This document shows positions 32,370 to 40,794 of a DNA stretch of 64,000 nt, piece after piece. The stretch spans positions 15,675 to 79,674 of the forward strand of contig NZ_DLHQ01000064.1 of NCBI RefSeq assembly GCF_002483305.1, given 5' to 3'. Numbering within the stretch: position 1 is the first letter of the stretch; each line of letters opens with the position of its first letter. Below the pieces are notes generated by a model. It was not told the DNA's origin, made no database searches, and was given only the letters and a program-made list of their open reading frames with translations. The position numbers and the translations under genes are program-made. The DNA comes from Brevundimonas sp. UBA7664. Its GTDB lineage: Bacteria > Pseudomonadota > Alphaproteobacteria > Caulobacterales > Caulobacteraceae.

Positions 32370-33779
32370 ATGGCTTCGATGACGTCCTATGATCTGGTGA
32401 TAATCGGCGGGGGGCCGGGCGGGTACCCCTGCGCCATCCGGGCGAGCCAGCTCGGCATGTCGGTGGCGGTCATCGACGACCGGGAACTTCTCGGAGGAAC
32501 CTGCCTGAATATCGGCTGCATTCCGTCCAAGGCGCTGCTGCAGGCCACCGAGCGACTGGAAATGGCGCGCAACCTCGAAGCTTTCGGCGTCATGGTCGAC
32601 AATGTGCGGGCCGACCTTGCCGGTGTGATGCGGCACAAGGCCAAGGTCGTGACCGAGCTGGGCGATGGGGTCGCCTACCTCCTGCGCAAGAACAAGGTCG
32701 TTCGTCTCCAAGGTCGCGGGCGCCTGCTGGCGCGCGACCGCGTGGAAGTGAGCGCCGCCGACGGCAGCTTCGAGGTGTTGGCGCGCAAGGCGGTCGTCCT
32801 CGCCAGCGGATCGGAAGCGGCGACACTTCCCGGCCTTCCCATCGACGAGCACCGGATCGTCACCTCGGCCGGCGCGCTGAGCCTGATGGCGGCGCCGCGT
32901 CATCTGGCGGTGATCGGCGGCGGTTATGTCGGTCTTGAGCTGGGCTCCGTCTGGCGCCGGCTCGGCAGCGAGGTCACGGTCATCGAGGTGCTCGACCGTA
33001 TCGCATCCGGCGTTGATTCAGAGATGTCGACGGCACTGCAGAAGGTGCTCGAGGCGCAGGGCTTCCAGTTTCGTCTCGCTCACAAGGTGGTCGGCTCCCG
33101 CATCGAGGGCGAGGAAGTGGTCCTCGACTTCGAGCCCGTGGGGGATGGCGCGCGAGGCACGATCAGGGCCGATGTCGTGCTGGTTTCCATTGGCCGCCGC
33201 CCCGCCACCGCCGGACTAGATCTGGAGACCGTCGGCATCGAGCCCGATCGCAGGGGCTATATTCCGGTGGACGAAGGTTTCCGGACCAGCGCGGAAGGGG
33301 TCTACGCCATCGGCGATGTCATCGGCGGCGCCATGCTGGCTCACAAGGCGGAGGAGGAAGGGATCGCCCTCGCAGAATGCCTGGCCGGGGGCGCCGGCCA
33401 CGTGGATTACGGGACGATCCCCGCGGTCGTCTACACTTGGCCGGAGCTGGCTTCGGTCGGCCGCACCGAGGAGGATCTCAAGGCGGCCGGGGTGGACTAC
33501 CGCGTCGGGCGGTTCCCCTTCTCCGCGAACGCCATGGCCAAGGCGCGTCTGGAGAAGAACGGTCTGGTGAAGGTATTGGCAGACGCCGCGACGGACAAGA
33601 TTCTCGGCGTGCACATCCTGGGTCCCGAGGCCGGCGGTTTGATCCATGAAGCGGTCGCGGCCATGCAGTTCGGCGCCGCGGCCGAAGATCTGGCGCGGAC
33701 AAGCCACGCGCATCCGACCCTCCCGGAAGCCCTGCGCGAAGCCTGCCTGGCGGTGGCCGACCGCACGATCCACCTTTGA
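32370..33779 (+). CDS. lpdA: Dihydrolipoamide dehydrogenase-type flavoprotein
   Basis: 469 residues. FAD-binding GGGPGGYPCAI, the redox pair GGTCLNIGCIPSKALL, NAD-binding GGGYVGLELGSVW, the second FAD motif VYAIGDVIGG and the C-terminal active site HAHPTLPEALREA. The L-N-I-G-C-I-P-S-K form is Lpd rather than mercuric reductase (V-N-V-G-C-V-P). It makes a cytoplasmic dimer that oxidises dihydrolipoamide. No E1/E2 genes are near, so it is an accessory copy. Other flavin disulphide reductases cannot be excluded. Confidence 0.85.
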   Translation: MASMTSYDLVIIGGGPGGYPCAIRASQLGMSVAVIDDRELLGGTCLNIGCIPSKALLQATERLEMARNLEAFGVMVDNVRADLAGVMRHKAKVVTELGDGVAYLLRKNKVVRLQGRGRLLARDRVEVSAADGSFEVLARKAVVLASGSEAATLPGLPIDEHRIVTSAGALSLMAAPRHLAVIGGGYVGLELGSVWRRLGSEVTVIEVLDRIASGVDSEMSTALQKVLEAQGFQFRLAHKVVGSRIEGEEVVLDFEPVGDGARGTIRADVVLVSIGRRPATAGLDLETVGIEPDRRGYIPVDEGFRTSAEGVYAIGDVIGGAMLAHKAEEEGIALAECLAGGAGHVDYGTIPAVVYTWPELASVGRTEEDLKAAGVDYRVGRFPFSANAMAKARLEKNGLVKVLADAATDKILGVHILGPEAGGLIHEAVAAMQFGAAAEDLARTSHAHPTLPEALREACLAVADRTIHL

Positions 33780-33921
33780 TGGTCGCGCGCCGTGTGGTCT
33801 GACCCCGGCCGGCCCGGCCGGCGCCGAGCCACCCCGGCGAGGTGAGCGGCGGTCGCGGGCGCCCCTGCGCGCCCAGCCCGCTCCGCGATTAAAGCGCGAC
33901 AGCGTCGCCGCCCGAATGCTA

Positions 33922-33938
33922 ATGCGAGCCGTTCACAT
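33922..33938. promoter_or_regulatory. Possible Fur box before the FTR1 fusion
   Basis: ATGCGAGC-C-GTTCACAT is an imperfect inverted repeat, six of eight pairs matching, 12 bp before the start at 33950. It resembles AATGCGAATCATTCGCAT-type Fur boxes. Confidence 0.35.
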
Positions 33939-33949
33939 CTGGATTGATC

Positions 33950-35881
33950 ATGCGTCCTCTGCTCCGTCTGCTCGCCCTGCTGTTCGCGATGGGGCTGGCC
34001 GCTCCCGCCCTGTCCCAGACGCCGTCCGCCTCGGAGGCGCAGGTCGCCTGGCGGCTGCTGGACTATGTCGCGGTCGACTACGCGGGCGCCGTGGCCGACG
34101 GCCAGGTGACCAATCCGGCCGAATACGGCGAGATGATCGAGTTCGGCAGCCAGATCCGGACGCGCCTGGACGCCCTGCCCGCCCATCCCGCCAAGGCTGG
34201 CCTCGTTCGCGACGCCGAGGCCTTGCAGGCCGCCATCCGGGACAAGGCCGACCCGCGCGTCGTCGGCGACCGAGCGAAGGCGCTGGCCGGCGCCGTGCTG
34301 ACGGCCTATCCGAGCCCGCTGGCGCCGTCGTTTCCGCCCGATCTGGCCCGCGGCGCCGCCCTCTATGCCGAGCAATGCGCGGTTTGCCACGGCGCGACCG
34401 GGCGGGCTGACGGCCCGGGCGCCGAGGGGCTCGACCCGCCGGCGATCGCCTTCGCCGACGTAGAGCGCGCGCGTCAGCGTAGCGTGTTCGGCCTCTATCA
34501 GGTGATCGATCAGGGGCTGGAGGGCACGGCCATGGCCAGCTTCGCCCATCTGCCCGCCGAGGATCGCTGGGCCCTGGCCTTCTATGTGGGCCGGTTCGCC
34601 TTCACCGACGCGGAGGCCGCCGAAGGCGAGCGCCTCTGGAAGGCCGAGCCGGCGATCCGCGCCGCCTATCCCGATCTGGCCGCCATCACCCAGGCGACGC
34701 CCGCCGAATTGGCGAGCCGGATCGGCGAGACGAAGGCGCGGGCTGTCACGGCCTATCTGCGACGTCATCCCGAGGCGGCGGCGCGCCCGGCCGGATCGAC
34801 GCTGACCCTGGCGCGGACGCGTCTGGCTGAGAGCGAGGCGGCCTACCGCCGCGGCGACCGCAAGGCCGCCACCGACCTGGCGCTGTCCGCCTATCTCGAC
34901 GGCGTCGAACCGATTGAGCCGGCGCTCGGCGCCCGCGACGGCGCCCTGTTGCGCCGGGTCGAAGGCGCGATGACCGAGCTGCGCATTTCGATCAGCCGTG
35001 GCGCGCCCGCCCAGGAGGTCGCGGACCGGGTCGCGCGTGCGAACGCCCTGCTGGACACGGCCGAGCGCGCCCTCGCGCCCCAGGAGGCGGACAATGTGGC
35101 CAGCTTCCTCGGGGCCTTCACCATCCTGCTGCGCGAGGGGCTGGAAGCCCTGCTCATCGTGGTGGCGATGATCGCCTTCCTCAGAAAGGCCGAACGGCCC
35201 GAGGTGCTGCGCTACGTCCACGGCGGCTGGGTGGCCGCGCTGGTCGCCGGCGGCGCCACCTGGGCGGCCGCGACCTTCTTCATCTCCATCAGCGGCGCCA
35301 GTCGGGAACTGACCGAAGGGTTCGGCTCGCTGCTCGCGGCGGTCGTGCTCGTCTCGGTCGGCATCTGGATGCATGGCAAGTCGCACGCCGACGCCTGGCA
35401 GACCTATATCCGGGACAAGCTCTCCCACGCGCTGTCGAAGCGATCGGCCTGGTTCCTGTTCCTGCTCGCCTTCGTCGTGGTCTACCGGGAGGTGTTCGAG
35501 ACCATCCTGTTCTATGCGGCGATCTGGAGCCAGGGCGGCCACTTCGGCATGCTGGCCGGTGCCCTGACCGCCGTGGCGTTCCTGGCCGTGGTGGCCTGGG
35601 CCTTGCTGGCCTACAGCAAGCGCCTGCCGATCGGCCGCTTCTTCTCCCTGAGCTCGATCCTCATGGCCGTTCTGTCGGTCATCCTTGTGGGCAAGGGGGT
35701 GGCGGCGCTGCAGGAGGCCGGCTGGCTCGATGTCCATCCGCTCGCCTGGATCCCCCGTATCGAGATCCTCGGTCTCTATCCGACCGTTGAAGGCGTCGCC
35801 GTTCAGCTGCTGACGATCGCCATCCTCGTGGTCGGCTTCTCCCGGCACGCGGCGCCGAAGGGCGCGCAGCCGGCCCCTTGA
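33950..35881 (+). CDS. Cytochrome c-FTR1 fusion permease (PbrT-like)
   Basis: 643 residues. A signal peptide (MRPLLRLLALLFAMGLAAPA) is followed by a periplasmic region with heme motif EQCAVCHGATG (C-x-x-C-H, about 142-146). The C-terminal half (from about 375) has seven membrane segments with the FTR1 motifs LLREGLEALLIV and VVYREVFETILFY (R-E-x-x-E). This cytochrome c plus FTR1 layout is that of PbrT, which imports Pb(II) in Cupriavidus, and of iron-uptake relatives. Lead versus iron cannot be settled. The Fur-like box favours iron and the pbr-like neighbours favour lead. Confidence 0.85.
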   Translation: MRPLLRLLALLFAMGLAAPALSQTPSASEAQVAWRLLDYVAVDYAGAVADGQVTNPAEYGEMIEFGSQIRTRLDALPAHPAKAGLVRDAEALQAAIRDKADPRVVGDRAKALAGAVLTAYPSPLAPSFPPDLARGAALYAEQCAVCHGATGRADGPGAEGLDPPAIAFADVERARQRSVFGLYQVIDQGLEGTAMASFAHLPAEDRWALAFYVGRFAFTDAEAAEGERLWKAEPAIRAAYPDLAAITQATPAELASRIGETKARAVTAYLRRHPEAAARPAGSTLTLARTRLAESEAAYRRGDRKAATDLALSAYLDGVEPIEPALGARDGALLRRVEGAMTELRISISRGAPAQEVADRVARANALLDTAERALAPQEADNVASFLGAFTILLREGLEALLIVVAMIAFLRKAERPEVLRYVHGGWVAALVAGGATWAAATFFISISGASRELTEGFGSLLAAVVLVSVGIWMHGKSHADAWQTYIRDKLSHALSKRSAWFLFLLAFVVVYREVFETILFYAAIWSQGGHFGMLAGALTAVAFLAVVAWALLAYSKRLPIGRFFSLSSILMAVLSVILVGKGVAALQEAGWLDVHPLAWIPRIEILGLYPTVEGVAVQLLTIAILVVGFSRHAAPKGAQPAP

Positions 35882-36029
35882 GCGGTCGTCTCCGTCTTCG
35901 GCCCTGAGACTGCGGCCCGCAGCGGGTTTCGGAGCCGCCTGGGCACGACGGCGCCGACGCCCGAACGGCGGCGGATACCGGACGTGCGGCGGCTGCAGCC
36001 GATAGCGTGCGGGAGCCCCGGCCGCGGTG

Positions 36030-36113
36030 TGCGGAGATTAAACGCGCTATTCTCCGCACTCTTTGCGGAGAATAGCCTTGCTCTTGCGGCGAATAACGCC
36101 CATATTCTCCGCA
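36030..36113. promoter_or_regulatory. Operator array of the fic gene
   Basis: Five copies of TGCGGAGAAT or its complement occur at 36030 (one or two mismatches), 36049, 36064, 36085 (one mismatch) and 36104. The 36047-36075 segment is a perfect 12-bp inverted repeat with a 5-bp loop (CTATTCTCCGCA). The last copy touches the fic RBS, which suggests autorepression. Confidence 0.55.
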
Positions 36114-36126
36114 AGGAGTGCGGGGA

Positions 36127-37236
36127 ATGGCGGAATACATCCACGAAATCGAAGGCTGGCCGCGTCTGGACTGGCGCGCGGACGCGCTCGCCGATCGGCT
36201 CGCCGCCGTCCGTCACCGCCAGGGCCTGCTGCTCGGCCGGATGCACACGCTCCGCTTCGACCTGCGCGCCGAAGCGGTTCTCGAAACCCTCACCGAAGAC
36301 GTCCTGAAATCCAGCGAAATCGAAGGCGAGTTGCTCGACAAGGATCAGGTGCGATCCTCGATCGCTCGCCGCCTCGGCATGGATATCGGGACCCTCCCCC
36401 CCGCGGATCGCAACGTCGACGGCGTGGTCGAGATGATGCTCGACGCGACCCAGAACTTTGCGTCTCCGCTCACCGAGGAACGGCTGTTCGCCTGGCACGC
36501 CGCCCTGTTTCCGACCGGGCGCAGCGGCATGACGAAGATCGTCGTCGGCGCCTGGCGCAACGAGAGCTCCGGCCCGATGCAGGTCGTCTCGGGCCCTTTC
36601 GGACGGGAGCGCGTGCACTATGAAGCGCCCTCCGCCGCCCGTTTGCAGGACGAGATGCGGGCGTTCCTCGACTGGTTCAACGGCGAGCCGCGGACGGACC
36701 CGGTCCTCAAGGCCGCGATCGCCCACCTGTGGTTCGTGACCATCCACCCGTTCGACGACGGGAACGGCCGGATCGCACGGGCGATCGCCGACATGGCGCT
36801 CGCCCGCTCCGAGAAAAGCGCGCAGCGCTTCTACAGCATGTCCGCCCAGATCCGGCTGGAGCGCAAAGACTACTACGCCACCCTGGAGACGACCCAGAAA
36901 GGCGCGCTCGATGTGACCCTCTGGCTGGACTGGTTCCTCGGCTGCCTCGATCGCGCGTTCGACGGTGCGGAAGCCACCCTGACCCATGTGATGCGCAAGG
37001 CGCGCTTCTGGGAGGCGCTCGCAGGTCAGACGTTGAGCGAGCGCCAGAGCACGGTCATCAACCGGCTGCTCGACGGCTTCGAAGGCAAGCTCACCTCGAC
37101 CAAATGGGCGGCGCTGACGAAGTCCTCGCCCGACACGGCCTTGCGCGACATCAACGATCTGGTCGACCGAGGCATCCTCGTGAAGGATGACGGCGGCGGG
37201 CGCAGCACCAGCTACTCCCTGGTCGATCGAGGATAG
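36127..37236 (+). CDS. Fic-family AMPylase-like protein
   Basis: 369 residues. A DUF4172-like N-terminal part (IEGWPRLDW, about 9-17) precedes a class II inhibitory helix, SSEIEGE at 62-68. The Fic core HPFDDGNGRIARA is at 207-219 with all active-site residues. A C-terminal winged helix follows (about 325-369; ERQSTVINRLLDGFEGK). It likely transfers AMP or another nucleotide part to a target protein and is self-inhibited. The ATG at 36127 has AAGGAG 8 bases upstream. An earlier in-frame start at 36118 lies inside that RBS. Confidence 0.88.
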   Translation: MAEYIHEIEGWPRLDWRADALADRLAAVRHRQGLLLGRMHTLRFDLRAEAVLETLTEDVLKSSEIEGELLDKDQVRSSIARRLGMDIGTLPPADRNVDGVVEMMLDATQNFASPLTEERLFAWHAALFPTGRSGMTKIVVGAWRNESSGPMQVVSGPFGRERVHYEAPSAARLQDEMRAFLDWFNGEPRTDPVLKAAIAHLWFVTIHPFDDGNGRIARAIADMALARSEKSAQRFYSMSAQIRLERKDYYATLETTQKGALDVTLWLDWFLGCLDRAFDGAEATLTHVMRKARFWEALAGQTLSERQSTVINRLLDGFEGKLTSTKWAALTKSSPDTALRDINDLVDRGILVKDDGGGRSTSYSLVDRG

Positions 37237-37317
37237 GCGGCTCCACATCGCGTCGGCGGAGCCACCACGTCGGGCGGCTCCACCCGAGCGGGCGCGTCTC
37301 AACAGGGATGATCGCAG

Positions 37318-37379
37318 TTCGCCAGTTCTGGCGAGTTACCGCCGAAAACCTGCTTATTTCGCCAGAAGTGGCGAGTTAC
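37318..37379. repeat. Two 22-bp operator-like palindromic repeats
   Basis: TTCGCCAGTTCTGGCGAGTT (37318 on) and TTCGCCAGAAGTGGCGAGTT (37358 on) recur 40 bp apart, both followed by AC. Each contains a palindrome (TCGCCAG-N2-CTGGCGA and TCGCCA-N4-TGGCGA). No intact gene begins just next to them. Confidence 0.55.
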
Positions 37380-37505
37380 GACCTTCGCAAACCTCGCGAC
37401 GCCTCAGGGCGCCGCGGCCGAGCGCGTCAGGTCAGTGTCCGTCGCAAGTCGGAAAGCCCCTGAACATCAATGCGAGGCGCGATTGCTCGTCTGCTCAAGG
37501 CGACG

Positions 37506-37751
37506 TCAGGCCTGACGGGCGCCCGCGTGGCCGGCGGCGACCTCAGTCCGGCAGGTGCCGGGCGGCGATGCGAAAGGGCACTGGAACCGCAGGTCGTCGA
37601 ACTCCAGCACCAGCGGCCCGTCCGCCGACGCCTGATACTCGCATCGTCCCCCGGTAATGCTGCGCGCGGCGATGACCTGCTGCTCGTTCCGCGCGCCGCG
37701 CATCTCCCGCTGCAAGGAACGTCCGCCGATCTGCGAGCGCGCCTGCCTCAA
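37506..37751 (-). CDS. Possible small protein, weakly supported
   Basis: A leftward frame (TTG at 37751 or ATG at 37703) contains NEQQVIAARSITGGRCEYQA and GPLVLEFDDLRFQCPFA. That looks like a beta-rich coding segment with two Cys. The ends are less protein-like. No family is recognised. It may be a remnant. Confidence 0.3.
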   Translation of the reverse strand: MRQARSQIGGRSLQREMRGARNEQQVIAARSITGGRCEYQASADGPLVLEFDDLRFQCPFASPPGTCRTEVAAGHAGARQA

Positions 37752-37816
37752 AAGACCGGCTCTCGGATGTCTTTCACCGCTCGAAGCAGTCGCTTTAGGG
37801 CGCCTTCGGCAGGGCG

Positions 37817-38413
37817 TCAGTCGCGAGTAGGGAATTGACTGAGCGCGCGGGCCAGCCAGTCCGGTAGATGCGGCCTGACTGAAATCAGTTCTCCGAACGC
37901 CGAAGGCCCCAGCTTTCGCTCCAGCGGCCCGACTGCTGTCTGAGCCTTCTCGGGACCCAGCCAGGCCAGCGCCCGAACTGCATCGCCGGCTGGCCGGTCA
38001 GCGAGTAAAAGTTGCCATGCGGGTGCATGCTTGAACTCGACGATCTGACCGTCGACACGGAGTTGCCGGCTCGGCCCGTTGGTCAGATAGATTGTGCGGA
38101 TCGGCACCTGGGTCGTTAGACCCAGGGAGTTCGCCGCCGCCGCGCCGTGGGTGACGATGATCTCTCCTCGTCGCTGGCTGATGGCGCGAGCGACCTTCTC
38201 GACCGACGGTGCTCTCAGGCCGAAGCGGGTTTCCAACGGGCACACGTAGAGCCCTCGACCGACGCGTAACAAACTGCCGCGGCGCGCCAGCCGCGATAGC
38301 GCCCTATGCACCGCCGGACGGCCTCCCAGGTGCAGGAGCGAGCCGGTGGTGATCGACGAGCCTTCGGGCAGCGCTCCGACGCTCTTCATGATCTGCTCGG
38401 CCAAAGCTCGCAT
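37817..38413 (-). CDS. DUF6088/AbiEi-like antitoxin
   Basis: 198 residues. It starts MRALAEQIMKSVGALPEGSS, then GSLLHLGGRPAVHRALSRLA and RVGRGLYVCP, the winged helix of DUF6088 (AbiEi-like). A middle part has EIIVTHGAAAANSLGLTTQV and IRTIYLTNGPSR. The ATG at 38413 has GGAGAG upstream and fits the family start; ATGs at 38437 and 38434 extend it. AbiEi proteins repress their operon and neutralise an AbiEii nucleotidyltransferase. No such toxin is next to it here. Confidence 0.8.
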   Translation of the reverse strand: MRALAEQIMKSVGALPEGSSITTGSLLHLGGRPAVHRALSRLARRGSLLRVGRGLYVCPLETRFGLRAPSVEKVARAISQRRGEIIVTHGAAAANSLGLTTQVPIRTIYLTNGPSRQLRVDGQIVEFKHAPAWQLLLADRPAGDAVRALAWLGPEKAQTAVGPLERKLGPSAFGELISVRPHLPDWLARALSQFPTRD

Positions 38414-38863
38414 GCCCACCGCTCTCCGACGCATCATGAGGGCCCCATTGGGAGCGGATGGAACCTTCGAGCAGCCTCAGCGGTAGGTCTGACAGGATCA
38501 TTCGAACCAACAGCGGGGGCGGGGTCGCCGAGGCTATCACTAGGCGCCCACGCCACGGTCGGGCAGATAAGCCAGTGCGTCGGCCAACGCATAGACGGTC
38601 TGTAGCTCGAGCCCTTCTCGACTGCGCCGTCGACGGCGGCTGGGCAACCCGTCCATACCTCATGGACGGTCCAGCCCTCTTCATTCGGCCGAATGTCGTA
38701 ACGTGAGCTTCGGGAGAACCATGCCTCGGCAGCGCCGAGAACTCAATTGCCGACGTGGGGTGCCACATAGAAGGAAAGCAGATTGTTCGACCGGCGACTA
38801 AGCCCTTGGGCATGCCGCGAAGCTCAGGCATTTCGCGTAGCCACGACGCCAGAGCCCCTCGCT
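38414..38863. other. Degenerate stretch between the antitoxin and HipA genes
   Basis: About 450 bp with one recognisable decayed small gene (38540-38706). The frame that follows the hipA stop (ATGA overlap, MKRGALASWLREMPELRGMP) stays open but shows no family pattern. Confidence 0.4.
38540..38706 (-). pseudogene. Frameshifted small protein remnant
   Basis: Read leftward, one frame gives SRYDIRPNEEGWTVHEVWTG and CPAAVDGAVEKG. The adjacent frame continues LELQTVYALADALAYLPDRG and VGA-stop. The two pieces together look like a DUF2188-type small protein (YDIRP..EGW.V..VWTG). A frameshift near 38612 separates them and no proper start remains. Confidence 0.45.
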
Positions 38864-40192
38864 TCATATCGCTTCGAAAGCCGTTTCCAGTTGCCGCAGG
38901 CGTCCGGTCATCGCGTTCACGACCGATGTGTGGATGTCGACATGGAAGTCTGCCGGCATGCGGCCAAGGGCACGTTCCGCCGCCGGGAGGGCATCACGGC
39001 GGATCTCATCCAGAACCTGTCTGATGATCGCCTGACCGAGTCCGGCTTCCTTTGCTGTCTCGACAAAATGACGACCGTGCACGTCGAGGATTTTGTAATG
39101 GCAGTTCGCTCCAACCGACATTGCCAGCTTGTATTTGTTGTGCGGGATTCGCCTTGCATCGAAGGCTGGCTGCGCACTTAGAACGTCATAAAACGGCGTC
39201 AGCTCGAAGCGGCCGCCGGGACGGATAAAGACGCTGAAGTTCTTGCCATGCCCGTCGGTGGCGCCGATCAGCCAGAAGATCATCTGACTCTTGAGGAAGG
39301 CGGCCTGATCCCTGAGCGGCTCATCGCTTCCCTGAAGCAGCGTCATGATATCGACCGCGCTCGGGCCCTGCTGATTTTGATACTTCCGGCTCGAAGGAAT
39401 CGACAGCGCCTGACAGCAATCCTCCTGCGGAAGGCGCAGGAGTTGCCTATCGCCTCGCCAGCGCCGATCAAAGCGCTCGACGACGAGAACACGGCGCGCG
39501 CCGAACGTCGCCATTTCTGTCTGAGCGACCTGGAGGCCGAACCCTTCGAGAAGTTTCAAGCAGTAGTGTTCATTCTCGACGCTGTTTGACAGATCGATCA
39601 TGCCCCAAGGCGTCGGGATTTCTCCCAGCTGGGGTTTGAGGATGTGGGTCGTCGGCGTCGTGCCGATCGGGCGTTTCCAACGGCCCTCATGAAACAGCAA
39701 CGCCGTTTTTTCCTGAGCGCCCGCCACCGAAATCCGAAACTCCTGTTCGATATCGATGCCGAGCGGCGCGCGCGCGAGGTTAGCGAGGATCGCCTCGATC
39801 TCTTCGTCGCTGACCGGCTCGCCTTCAATCGGCTGGAATGCGTCGATCACCATTCCGTCGGGCAGGAACTGCATGGCCCCCACGCAGTCGCGGCCGATCT
39901 GCTCCAACAGACTGTAGGAATCCGTGCCTTGCGCGCCCGTCTTCTCAGCTACGAGGCGGCGAACCGTCGGATTGTCCGGCAGAAGGTTGTCGAAAACCGC
40001 GACAACCCGCTCGCCCCGGAAGGGGGCCTTCCTTGGCGGCAGCGACAACGAGATCGGGAAGTGCGGCGGCCAGTCCAGCCAGCTCTGATCGTACTGAAAC
40101 GCGATTGCGCCACCTGGCTCTTTCTCCAATCGCCCGACCAGACGATTGTTGATGAGCACATTGAGCGGCGCATGGGTCTTGCGACGCCCCAT
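38864..40192 (-). CDS. hipA: HipA toxin kinase
   Basis: 442 residues. The N-terminal subdomain has FDNLLPDNPTVRRLVAEKTG. The core kinase has SVAGAQEKTALL (G-x-Q-x-K loop), HILKPQ (Lys186), catalytic Asp313 in GATDGHGKNFSVF and Asp336 in FYDVLSA. HipA phosphorylates glutamyl-tRNA synthetase and causes dormancy. All catalytic residues are present. Its ATG overlaps the HipB stop by 1 base. Confidence 0.92.
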   Translation of the reverse strand: MGRRKTHAPLNVLINNRLVGRLEKEPGGAIAFQYDQSWLDWPPHFPISLSLPPRKAPFRGERVVAVFDNLLPDNPTVRRLVAEKTGAQGTDSYSLLEQIGRDCVGAMQFLPDGMVIDAFQPIEGEPVSDEEIEAILANLARAPLGIDIEQEFRISVAGAQEKTALLFHEGRWKRPIGTTPTTHILKPQLGEIPTPWGMIDLSNSVENEHYCLKLLEGFGLQVAQTEMATFGARRVLVVERFDRRWRGDRQLLRLPQEDCCQALSIPSSRKYQNQQGPSAVDIMTLLQGSDEPLRDQAAFLKSQMIFWLIGATDGHGKNFSVFIRPGGRFELTPFYDVLSAQPAFDARRIPHNKYKLAMSVGANCHYKILDVHGRHFVETAKEAGLGQAIIRQVLDEIRRDALPAAERALGRMPADFHVDIHTSVVNAMTGRLRQLETAFEAI

Positions 40193-40443
40193 CAGAAGAT
40201 GTCCTCGATATCGGTGGATGAGCTTTTCGATCGGGGACCGATTGTCATTTCCAGATCGAGCGCCGCGAGCAGATCACAGATCGATGAGATTTTTGCGCCG
40301 TTGTGGCCGCTTTCGATCTTGGAAATCAGCTCCTGGCGCATGCCTGATCGTTCGGCGAGTTCTGTCTGACTCATCCCCTTCAGCTTTCTGAATCGCTGTA
40401 TGAGGTTGCCGACTTGGCCGGGGGAACGAGCTATCCGGTTCAT
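40192..40443 (-). CDS. hipB: HipB antitoxin (XRE family)
   Basis: 83 residues. The helix-turn-helix is QVGNLIQRFRKLKGMSQTEL, AERSGMRQELISKIESG. The C-terminal tail SSSTDIEDIF carries acidic residues, as in HipB. It represses hipBA through four operators just upstream and binds HipA. The ATG at 40443 has GGAG upstream. An earlier in-frame start at 40542 would cover the operators and is rejected. Confidence 0.88.
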   Translation of the reverse strand: MNRIARSPGQVGNLIQRFRKLKGMSQTELAERSGMRQELISKIESGHNGAKISSICDLLAALDLEMTIGPRSKSSSTDIEDIF

Positions 40444-40463
40444 GGGAGTCTCCTTCCCAGTGT

Positions 40464-40562
40464 TATGCGGGAAATCGCATAATATGGCAATATGTGATTT
40501 AACACATAGAATGGAACTATGCGCAAAGTGACATAAATCCATTCTATGCGCGTTTTCGCATA
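40464..40562. promoter_or_regulatory. Four HipB operators with 27-bp periodicity
   Basis: 18-bp palindromes at 40464-40481 (TATGCG-N6-CGCATA), 40491-40508 (TATGTG-N6-CACATA), 40518-40535 (TATGCG-N6-GACATA) and 40545-40562 (TATGCG-N6-CGCATA). Their centres are exactly 27 bp apart. E. coli hipBA also has four such operators. Confidence 0.85.
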
Positions 40563-40794
40563 GAGACCGCTATACTCAACCCTGAACTGCCGCTCGGCGA
40601 TCCGCGGGGGAGTGGCGTCGGGAGGGCTGATCGCGATAGTAGAGCGGAGGGGTGGCGCAGCAGGCGCGATCATAGAGCCCGCGGTTGTCGGAATCGGTCA
40701 GTCAGAAGGCCTCGTTGCCGCGGATCGCCGGCCCGCCGCTAGTCCTATGCGCAACTTTCGATTACGACCGGCCTTTTCGGGGGATCAAATCACA

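Noticed and set aside
32370..33779. Mercuric reductase (MerA)
   Set aside because: The redox motif is LNIGCIPSK and the C-terminus is HAHPTLPEALREA, as in lipoamide dehydrogenase. There is no C-terminal vicinal Cys pair.
33497..35848. Leftward 783-codon frame opposite the FTR1 fusion
   Set aside because: Antisense to a gene with signal peptide, heme motif and REXXE motifs.
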